Part shown: one piece after another, positions 21,737 to 30,332 of the stretch | How the letters are laid out: every line of letters begins with the position of its first letter | Numbering within the stretch: the first letter of the stretch is position 1 | From: Aphanomyces cochlioides | Lineage: Eukaryota; Oomycota; Saprolegniomycetes; Saprolegniales; Verrucalvaceae | Assembly (NCBI GenBank): GCA_019828595.1 | Contig: JAHQRK010000001.1 | Location: 124,001 to 188,000 of the forward strand | Direction of reading: 5' to 3' | DNA length: 64,000 nt | Notes under the pieces: generated by a model | Told to the model about the DNA's origin: nothing | Seen by the model: only the letters and a program-made list of their open reading frames with translations | Databases searched by the model: none | Made by a program: the position numbers and the translations under genes

Positions 21737-23663
21737 ATGCTGTGATTGTTCTGTGTCGTTGTTGGGCGGAAAGGAAATCCTTTCTCCGTGGAAATTGCTG
21801 CCGAGGAGACTGTCGACGATCTCAAGACGATGATCAAGAAGAAGGAAAGTATCAATTGCGATGCTGATGAGCTGGAGCTTTACCTGGCGTTGAAGAATCG
21901 CGCTTGGCTGTCGGACGAAGACGCGGATTTGGAAGGCCTTTCCCAAGGAAACGCAGTGTTGGCATCGTACATCATTGAAGAAAGAAAGATGAAGGCAACC
22001 AAAAAGCTTTTCAAGTACTTTTCTGATAAAGCTTCACCCACGTATTACAACGACGAAAACATTCATGTGTTGGTGGTTGTCCCAGAAGGTGCGCGTTCTG
22101 TGAAGGAGAGTGAATGGAGCGCAATGGAATTGTCCACCGTGGATCTCCCCTTGAAACAAGACATTACCGAGTTGACTGAATGGTCTGAGAGAAACTTGTA
22201 CGAACTTCCCTCAATAAGCGAGTTTATGAAGGATTTGGGTGGCTGTACCCAAGGAGGAAAGCTCTATTGGCGGTTGGAGGAGAAGCAAATTGCATCGATT
22301 ATCTTGACAGGATGGTCTGGAGCCGATTTACCCCATTGCACAATTAAAAACAAGAAATGTATTTTGATGGGATCTCCTGGTGTGGGCAAATCGACTATGT
22401 TGTGTTTGCTGGCCTTTTACGTCGTATTTGAACAAAAGAAAAACGTGCTTATCTACAGAAAGGTGATGAGCCTTGACCAGGATTGTTGCCTTGTGTACCT
22501 GGGATACGAAAACAACCAAGTCAAGTATTTTACACTGCCAAAATGCGAAGTATCCCAGGCGAGAGAAATCTACAAAGCGCTGCAACTCAAACAAGAGGTG
22601 TACCTGATGTTGGATGGATTTGTCTACAAAGACATTCCAGAAGGGCTTCGAACGTTTAAATTGCTGGCAACATCGCAACAAGTGGATTTGAAAAGTCAGG
22701 AACGTGAGTATGCCTACTGCCTTCTTCATCCCTCTTGGCAATTGAAGGATCTCAAATACCTTGGGCTCAAACTCAAAGGGTGGGAGGAAGACGATGTTTC
22801 CGAGCGATTTTACTATTCTGGTGGAAGTGTTCGCGAATTTCTTCTAGATACAGTGGAGGACGTACGAATTGGAATATTGGCTGCCATACGCAGTGTTGAT
22901 GACCCATTGACATTGATGTCAAACAGTGCAAAAAGTGTTGATATCAAAGTGGATGAATTGAGGCGAACGTTCGTCAAGGACCCAAGTGATCAACTGAATT
23001 TCATCGCATTTGATGCCTGGGAGGAATTGATTGATTCGGAGTATGCTATTCTGACTCTTTCAACAAGATTAAATCCTGATTATCTGTACCGCATTTTCAA
23101 TAAAAGCTGCTGGACATGCCTCCCTTGCTGGGTCAGTTTTTGAGCTTTGCCTGCACTTGCTTGCCGCTGACAACAGATTGAAATTGTATGTGTCTGAATA
23201 TGAGCTTCCCGAACCAAGAAAATCAGACTGCGATCGGCATTTGAATGTGAAACAACTGCATTTGCAGCATGGAAGGGCAACATGCACTGGCACTGCGACA
23301 GATTACGAAACTGACCTTACCGAGTGGCGAGACAACGATAATTTTGCGTATTGGTTTCCACATTGCTATGATTTTCCCAACATTGACAGCATTGTAAAGC
23401 TCAAGCTTGATTCTGGCAAGAAGCAAGTGGCATACCTGCAAATTACAACAGGAAAGGAGCATTCTTTTGACGAACAACAGCTGAAGACAATGAATAAAAT
23501 TTTCAAACAAGAGCAAGCCGACCATGCCGACCCGCCAATATACATTGTTGTTTGTCCTGACCTTGCATCCTGTAAAAGGATTGTTTTGACACCAGCGAAT
23601 GCAGTGTCGGAAGCAATCAAAGAAAACATTCAAGTGTTTGCTGGCTACTTCAGAATGGACTGA
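21737..23663 (+). pseudogene. CRN: CRN4: Crinkler-type effector relic, multiple lesions
   Basis: The homologous ATG is at 21737, but the third codon is TGA (21743-21745), where CRN1 has an Arg codon. The frame is open again from 21746 with a header of the CRN2 type, HVLVVVP, the P-loop GSPGVGKST, and a middle region equal to CRN3 (SWQLKDLKYLG). A five-base deletion relative to CRN1 near 23103 shifts the frame, ending the product at 23143. The nuclease-like remainder stays open at 23157-23663 and ends early through the same two-base loss seen in CRN3. Three independent breaks make this a pseudogene. Confidence 0.85.
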
Positions 23664-23833
23664 CATATCAGCAGATGGGCCAAACAATCACATTCCTCTG
23701 CAGAAAGTACCTGCACCGACATACCAAATGCGAAAGCGGCCACGCAAAAGTAGTATTGATTCAATGTAATACAACATGAGGCTTACCAGGGGTGTAAACC
23801 AAATTTGATTCATTTGATTTTGGACTTGGAATC
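21737..23833 (+). repeat. right arm of the CRN3/CRN4 giant inverted repeat
   Basis: Inverse copy of 19153-21261. The 3' flank beyond the matched arm (ATCGATCCTGACCTGGATC) resembles that of CRN1, whereas the flank of CRN3 resembles that of CRN2. Confidence 0.82.
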
Positions 23834-23849
23834 GATCCTGACCTGGATC

Positions 23850-24215
23850 TGATCCACCATACAAAATTCCATGTAGTGGGAATTTATTCAATTTGACCAC
23901 ACCAACAGAGTCTATGTCAACCGTGTATTTTTGAGATTCGATTGTCAACGAAAGCCAAGTCCCACGCAAAAGCATATCGCTGACCACGACCCAGTAAAAT
24001 GAAAGATTTCTTTTGCTCTACTTGGTGGATTGTCACAGGGAAAATTGTGAAGGGTTCCACGCGAGACGGAGGGTTACTCGAGGCATCTCTCAAAATAATG
24101 TACAAGTGAGTTCCAAAAATCTGAATACCTGCTTTGACAGTGTACTCACATTTCTGTGTTGGTGTTTTGAAGTTGGTTGATATTTCTTTACAACTGATGT
24201 CTGTCAAGCTGGAGC
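23850..24215 (-). pseudogene. possible VPS13-like (SHR-BD) fragment
   Basis: The minus-strand frame at 24207-23917 encodes a segment with PVTIHQVEQKKSF and RYAFAWDLAFVD. The pattern of a beta-strand, a Gln-containing turn and an F/YAWD motif recalls the SHR-BD region of VPS13-family lipid-transfer proteins. After a stop and frame change near 23920, another frame continues with VDIDSVGVVKLNKF. Only about 130 residues are present, with no start, and it abuts the CRN4 arm. The family call is from memory of the motif and is tentative; it could be another beta-rich protein. Confidence 0.3.
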
Positions 24216-24449
24216 TGGAGTCCTTTTCAAGTTGTTATCACTAATGGACCCACTTTTCTCACTGGAACGCAAATTGATTAGCTCTGGAGTTGCAGACAAA
24301 GCCTTTGAGTTGTTAAGAGCCCCTCTCAACCAATTCGTCGGACTTATTGTATTTCGAAACATTTACAATTCAAGAAATACAATTCAATTTAGAAATGCAC
24401 ATTCAAAAGGATGACTTGGCAAGACCCATAACATCCCGCTCATGGCTGC

Positions 24450-24618
24450 AGAATCGAGTATTTACCTCATTCACGCAAAACACACCCAGACACACGTGTA
24501 ATTACTTTGGGACGTTTGCCATACTTTCCATTTATACTTGACTTCAATATTATCGAATCGATTTGGAATAGAATTCGATTTTGGTAAAAAAATACGAATT
24601 TAAGTGAAAAAGACAATA
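24450..24618. repeat. dispersed repeat, copy A
   Basis: About 168 bp beginning GAATCGAGTATTTACC, matching 50720-50888 in the same orientation with roughly 90 percent identity by eye. It includes an internal CACGTG context and a self-complementary GAATCGATTTGGAATAG tract. Non-coding. Confidence 0.85.
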
Positions 24619-24917
24619 CCTCGAGCTGTTTTTATTGTTTTTAAACGTTTCCTATGGTCTTTTTCAAGTCATTGGTGGTTGGTTCTAAATAATATATTTC
24701 AAAGACATTTGTATTGTATTATGTGTGGCTTTTTCCATCTGACATATACATTTTCTATGATAATTATTTGACCCCAAATATTTTTTCTAAATTAATGATT
24801 TGCTTGAAAAATATTAACAGGAACGCTCAATCATTGGCTGAATATACTTTCAAAATTCGAATCTCAGTTTCTTGAATAACTAACATACATTGGATAATAT
24901 GACGTATTATTGTATAA
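24619..24917. other. AT-rich intergenic, nothing recognised
   Basis: Very AT-rich with no open frame of note and no motif I can assign. Confidence 0.45.
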
Positions 24918-25462
24918 TAGGGGGTTTCAAGTATTATTCTCAAATTGGCCGACGATGGCTAAAATATAAATAAAATAGCCAATCACAGGAAGTCAATGGA
25001 AACCGCTCACTGAACCGTTTTGAGGAAGGCGTTGAATAGGTCCTGTGAAACTTTATAGTTCTTAGTCCAATCAACACAGAACAGAACAAAACAGTAAGAT
25101 CATGGTGCAGATCAGTGAAAGGCAGCGCCTTATTATCGATCTCCAGCTCGCTATCGTGGTAGTGGCCCAGCTACCAGGAATCCATTTACCTCTACCATCA
25201 ACGTCAAGTCCACGCAGGGACATCCTCCTCCTCCTCGCGCTTAACGCGGCTTGCTCTATCTTCGTTGCCATAGCTCCAAACTGCAGCCCCTCAAACTTGA
25301 TTGTTTCTCGCTGACTGGCCGGGGAGAGGGTTCCGCAAGATTTGTGAATGGAGGGTCTCTCCATCCAGCCAGAAAATCAACCCACCTCAAGCTTATATTT
25401 AGCCAATAGAAAATCTCCGCCCAAAATCTCCATTCATCCAGATGAATACTTGAAACCCCCTA
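24918..25462. mobile_element. possible non-autonomous element with 18-bp TIRs
   Basis: TAGGGGGTTTCAAGTATT at 24918-24935 is exactly complementary to 25445-25462. The 545-bp interval contains a 70-97 codon frame on each strand, neither recognised. No target duplication was proven. The right repeat sits about 65 bp left of the MULE terminal repeat, so nesting of elements is likely. Confidence 0.5.
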
Positions 25463-25527
25463 ATACTCCTGAGTATATCCGTAGTACCACCAGTGCCAAA
25501 ATTCTGTCGTTCCCTGTAGGGCAAGTA

Positions 25528-25570
25528 CTTCATAACAGGAATGACGCTCCTGTTTCGACCTGGAATCATC
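25528..25570. repeat. left terminal inverted repeat of the MULE
   Basis: This 43-bp stretch (CTTCATAACAGG near its left end, TTTCGACCTGGAATCAT at its right) is complementary to 29977-30019, with four mismatches. A partial related piece (GGAATCATCCTGTTATGAAG) occurs at 25858-25880. Confidence 0.7.
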
Positions 25571-25932
25571 CTGAATGAATGAATGAATTTACGGTTACGC
25601 GTAGCTCTATCCGGCAGGGCAGGAGAGTCCTGCACAAAAAGCCTAGGACGAGTTCGCATCCGTGGAACGTGTTCGTTGTCTTGGCGGCGGATGAGCCGAA
25701 ACGGATCGAGCGTGGGAGCGTGACTAGGAGGCGCAGCAGCCGGAAAGGCGTGGAACTCGTTCACCTTGGACTTGCGGCAGGTAGAAACCTTTCGCGTGAG
25801 GTGCGTCGACATGGTCGACGTCCTCCGGGAGTCCGTCACTCTCCCGACCAGAAAATGGAATCATCCTGTTATGAAGGAATGATATTATCCGGCAATTATC
25901 GATAGGAATTTCCTTGCGACCGCGAGTTAAGT

Positions 25933-26230
25933 GTTCTGTATGTTGAAGACACCAATATGCTGAAGTAAGTGGTGAATGCGATGGTCGCGCGTGGTGCGTT
26001 GAAGACGCTGGAGTGTGTGCCATCATGAGTGAAGATTCATCGCAGTAGTTTCCCCCGGTGAATTCGTCGCAACTGCCGTTCGACCGTTGTGTTTGCTGAA
26101 GACACTAAGAGGCTGAAGTAAGTGGTGAATGCGATGGTCGCGCATGGTGCGTTGTAGCCGCTGGAGTGTGTGTGTCATTGATGCTCGATAAGTAATATGC
26201 AATAGACAATGTGTATTTCATTTAGATGTG
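25933..26230. repeat. two-unit 153-bp tandem duplication
   Basis: The block starting GTTCTGTATGTTGAAGACAC at 25933 recurs at 26086 with scattered changes. Both share CTGAAGTAAGTGGTGAATGC and GGTGCGTTG. It lies inside the MULE interval near its left end and is non-coding. Confidence 0.75.
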
Positions 26231-27216
26231 AGCTATCTTAGGCATTTTGGCGGTCTTACGTCGCGATCGTTGCTGATTTAGCTGTTGTTGCAACTGGCGT
26301 GCATACTCTTCGTCGGCAGAAATATTGTGCGACTTCTTGTGATCTAAACACGATGAGAAAATCAAGTGCCATCCCTTACTGGATCTTCGAGATGGAGTTG
26401 GAGGGCTAGATGTTCGCGACGGTGTTGGAGGATGGGTCGTTTGAAGCGGAGTTAAAGGATTAGATGGAGATCGTTGATTTGACAAAAGATGAAAGGTCTC
26501 CTCCAGAATGCTCGTATTAGACGAATCTATCATTTGGTCAATACGCAGTAAAAATATGGCACACCTGCTACTACTCTCATTGAGATAGCTACGGTGCTGT
26601 CGATAGTTGAGTTACAACTGGCGTGACTTGGAGTTGGTGTAGTTGTTGAAACTAGAACATTTTACGCGAGATTTCTCATACAACACACCTGCAACATCGT
26701 GAATAGAGCTATCTACTGCGCTCTCGTTGATAGTGTTAGGAGGGGAAGGAGTCTTGGTTATTTCTGTAGTTGTTATAGGCATGTCTAAAACACTTATTTA
26801 GCTATGCCTTGCACGAAAGATACCTTTGGGGCATTGTATATCCAAGCTTTGACAGATCATCCTTAGCATTTGGTTGTTTTGTTCAACCAACCATAGCGAA
26901 TATGTTTCCAAGGTTTGCCTGTCCCCTCGCTTGGCGTTCTTGGAGCTCAGAGACCTTCTTTTTCTGATATTGTCTTTGCTCCGCCTTGGACTTATCACGT
27001 CATTTTTTCGCCTCTTCATCTAGTGATGTAAGTCCAGTGTATGTAAGTATGCTTACCTGTTAAGTCTCTTTTGGATAAATCTGAAATACATGGATGATAG
27101 GTATTCAGGTGGTCAGTGTGTTGCTTGCGACTGTGAATACAACCGCATTGGTCTCGCATGCACATGACCAACTCACTTCCACTTGACTTGGAATCCATGC
27201 TTTTGGAAAATGCCAC
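26222..27216 (-). CDS. uncertain accessory open frames inside the MULE
   Basis: Three minus-strand frames lie in order. 27216-27016 has Cys/His-containing MCMRDQCGCIHSRKQH. 27019-26798 is basic then leucine-rich (TYSLWLVEQNNQMLRMI). 26533-26222 is Ser/Pro-rich, then DEEYARQLQQQLNQQRSRR. Short intron-like gaps separate them, but I could not join them in one frame without a stop, so this may be one degraded gene or unrelated pieces. The DEEYARQLQ motif occurs in many unrelated proteins. No function assigned. Confidence 0.25.
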
Positions 27217-27285
27217 ACGTGAGGTGAAAATTGTGTTCCAGGTATTCGTATTCCTGTAAATCCGGTCGTGTTATATGGAAAATTC

Positions 27286-27453
27286 GACGGGTCATATGAC
27301 CAGGGATTTGACGGGCCATATGACCAAGAATTTGACGGGTCAAATGACCAGGAGTTCGACGGGTCATATGACCAGGGATTTGACGGGTCATATGACCAGG
27401 GATATGCAGGGTCATATGACCAGGGATATGACGGGTCATATTGCTAGATATCC
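27286..27453. repeat. 24-bp palindromic minisatellite, array 1
   Basis: Seven units of 24 bp with consensus GACGGGTCATATGACCAGGG followed by ATTT. The core GGTCATATGACC is a perfect 12-bp palindrome. Located just past the 3' end of the MULE transposase gene. Confidence 0.92.
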
Positions 27454-27539
27454 ATGTTGCCTATAGTTTGACACACATGCAAAGTTATCTTTTATTCGAT
27501 GAAGACTAATGTATCATATGCAATTTTTCCACTTGCTTT

Positions 27540-29870
27540 CGTCAGTTTCTTATCCCGTTCGACTTCTTGCTCTTCTTTGATTTTGGACCGGGTTTGGATG
27601 AAGTTTGATTCAACAAAGCATTTGGAACCATGGAATTAGAATCACGTTCCAAGTCCAGTGGAGTAACTGGTGTGAGGAATCTGTGTATATCTCTTTGTAC
27701 CACTGAATTTGGTAGCATTGGTCGAAGAATTCTTGAGGATCGATGTTCAACTTGTGCATACATGCAATGTCATGAATGCATGGTTTTTTATTGTCGAACC
27801 ACTGCGAGCAATCGCATGTCCTGTTTGCAATATTGACATTCCGCCATAAGCGACGATTTGGCGCAGACGCATCATCGTAAAGTGCCAAAAAGGTTTCACC
27901 AGGCTTACATTCGTGTACCTACATGTACATACAGTAAGAAATGCTAGTCATAGGCTACTTACTTTAACTTTCTTCGACGACAGTTTGTCTTTGTCCAACG
28001 CTTTGTTGAAGAAGGGAGTAATTCCAGTCGAAGGCCACGAGGACATTTTTTTCCTAATAACGAGTTAGTAGAGGGGTCAAAATCTTGTACCTTCTATCAT
28101 TCACATTCTCTAGCATATGCATCATGTACTTAAAATGGAGCTGGACCACATCTGACGATTGCACCTCTTCACCTATCCAATTATTGGCCGACTCGCTTAG
28201 GTTTGAAGTGACGTTGCTAAAAGTTGGGCACACAAAGGCGTACGTCACCCAGCATTCTCGTGGCAATGATGAACCATTTGTCAAGTATCTATAGGCTCCG
28301 ACAATAATATCAATATATACTTGCAAGTTGTATGGCGGGTCAAATGACGAGTCAATACCACCCAACAAATGGCTGACCAATATCACTCGACAAATGACGG
28401 GTAGAACAACCTGCAGCTAGACTGCCGCTGGACCGATTAACGTTCTCATTTTATCCTTACCCATATTTGTTTTCGAAAGCCTGGTTGCAATTTCCTCGAA
28501 GTGATCTTCGCTGGTTGCTCTGCACACGCCATAAGCCAACCCCTCTTCGGCTGTTGTAAGAAATAACCCATTCGTGCTCTGTATGTTGGCCACAATATGA
28601 CGCATACAAAATCGATGGGCACAGTCTGGCAGTACTGTCTTGCATGAATTTATCAGACCTAAGCACACCATCCATACTATACGCCAGTGCAAATAAAAGT
28701 ACCTTTCAACCTGTCCGATATGACGACTGGATTGTTGGAAAATACACCAGCTTGTTTTAAGTGCTTTGGAAACCAAGTCCAATTTGCACCATTCTCGACA
28801 GGCACGATGGCAAGTTCTGCGGAAGGGGTCAGTTAGTATAACGTAATATTTAAATAGCACCTAATACCAATATCGAGTTGTTGGGATCCTTTGCACTGGC
28901 GACAAGAAGCGTTCCATTCAAGTTCATCAGTCCCTTCAAGTGTGTTCCTAAGAAATAAGTTAGGAAATAAACAGTTTTGTCCACCATCCAAAGCAATGAC
29001 AGGTTGGCAGTATTTTACCGCCCTTACACTGAATCCCAACAAAAAGAAACTTCTCTGAAAATGGTCATCAAACGACTCCACTTTGGCATAAGTTCCAGGG
29101 TTCGCTCTTTTGATTTTTTTCGAAGTAATTGTTCAATTTTTCAAATGAGACATCTAAACCACCATAAAGGGCGAAAACGAGTGTCATTTTCGCTTTGCTT
29201 ACTGCCGATGAAGATATGTCAAGTCCGTAGGTCGACTTCACAAGCTGCATGATTTCTTTGCCTTTAATTGTTCGGGGATCGTGAGTTCCTGTCGGAAAAT
29301 GAGTTTTCAAGAGTCGAAGAATCTAAGTCCCAAAGTTAGCACTCGAACAACGATGTCATGATCCTCTGGCCCGACTACCACATGTGCACTAACTTCGACA
29401 TCTTAACAACATACAATTTAGTCAATTTGGCCTAACCAGACACTTGACGGGTGAAATGACCAGACTCTTAACGTGTCAAATGACCAGACGCTTCACGGGT
29501 CAAACGACCAGAAACTTCACGGTTCAACAACCAGACACTTTATGGGTCAAACGACCAGACATTTCACGGGTCAAATAACCAGACATTTGACGGGTCGAAT
29601 GGACAAGCGGTCAACAGGCCAGTTGGACAGTGTGTCGTACCATGTCCTTATGCAGCCGTTTATGGCGGCGAGTTGTTACTTCGTGGTTCAGAGTATGGTT
29701 GTGGGCCAGATCCATTGACAAAATGCACACAGACATGTCAACGTGAACTACAGCTCGCACATAGAAATAGCACTTATCAGTTCTGCAAACCCAAGATCCA
29801 CTTTTGTTGTTTCGATCCACCTGAATCCATTAGACAAGGCCAAATAATCCAGGCGTTCTCGGAGGTAAAC
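27540..29870 (-). pseudogene. MULE (Mutator-like) transposase, interrupted
   Basis: Minus-strand pieces follow MULE order. A FLYWCH/WRKY-like zinc finger (GSWVCRTDKCYFYV, then LAHNHTLNHE) lies at about 29820-29611. An IKGKEIMQLVKSTYG region lies near 29260. The catalytic start is YCQPVIALDG, and a 37-nt intron leads to GTHLKGLMNLNGTLLVASA. VENGANWTWFPKHLK and an intron lead to GLINSCKTVLPDCAHRFC. ECWVTYAFVCPTFSNVTSN is near 28260. A SWIM zinc finger (RTCDCSQWFDNKKPCIH) is near 27830, then a basic tail (KPGPKSKKSKK). Interruptions are the 24-bp array within 29441-29610 and a stop with related repeat material at 28300-28440. The order and motifs make the family secure; function is probably lost. 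Confidence 0.82.
29441..29610. repeat. 24-bp palindromic minisatellite, array 2
   Basis: About seven units of the same 24-bp family as array 1, more diverged (CACGGGTCAAACGACCAGAC type), in the same orientation. The array falls between the zinc-finger exon and the catalytic part of the MULE gene. A few further units occur at 28330-28400. Confidence 0.85.
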
Positions 29871-29976
29871 TAGAGAGCTGAAGTTGAACGAGGTTTTGGC
29901 GTTAGTCATGTTTGCGAAGAAAAATCACAGTTCTCGGTTGGAGGGAGTGTAAGCCCCAATGACACAGCTATCTTAA

Positions 29977-30019
29977 GGTGATTCCAGGTCGAAACAGGAG
30001 TATCATACCTGTTATGAAG
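29977..30019. repeat. right terminal inverted repeat of the MULE
   Basis: Begins GGTGATTCCAGGTCGAAACA and ends GTTATGAAG. It complements 25528-25570 at about 39 of 43 positions. It lies about 310 bp upstream of the preferred TAF1 start codon. From 30020 to 30332 I see no other feature except a palindromic CCGGATAA/TTGTCCGG stretch. Confidence 0.7.
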
Positions 30020-30332
30020 GAACCGCTCTTCATTGTATGGACGGCTACCATCACCGGGGGTTCGCTTAGACTGGTATACTCAAAGTAAGTGAACAATATG
30101 GAGGGTTCTTTTGAACTGTGCCAAATCGGGGACCATCTGGATTTTCTAGGGTGCAGGGGTTCTTTGCAAGGTTTAATAGTTGAAGGGTTGTAGGGGTTCA
30201 ATTCCCAAACTTATGCGTCCGGATAACTGTTGTCCGGTTAACAGGATTGGTCGTCCGGATAATGAATGTGTTCGTTCACCTCCAACTTTGGTTCTGCCAA
30301 GGTCAAGCCACAGAGCTTCAGACGCGACAAGC

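Noticed and set aside
25071..25905. Overlapping open frames on both strands near the MULE left end
   Set aside because: Arg/Ser-rich translations on both strands typical of GC-richer non-coding DNA; they cross terminal repeat boundaries.
27286..27453. CRISPR-like array
   Set aside because: Units are contiguous 24-bp tandem repeats with no unique spacers, and the context is a eukaryotic transposon.
30213..30332. Upstream in-frame start for TAF1 at 30213
   Set aside because: The added 40 residues are encoded by repetitive palindromic DNA near the MULE end, while ATG 30333 begins an acidic N-terminus of normal composition. It remains possible.
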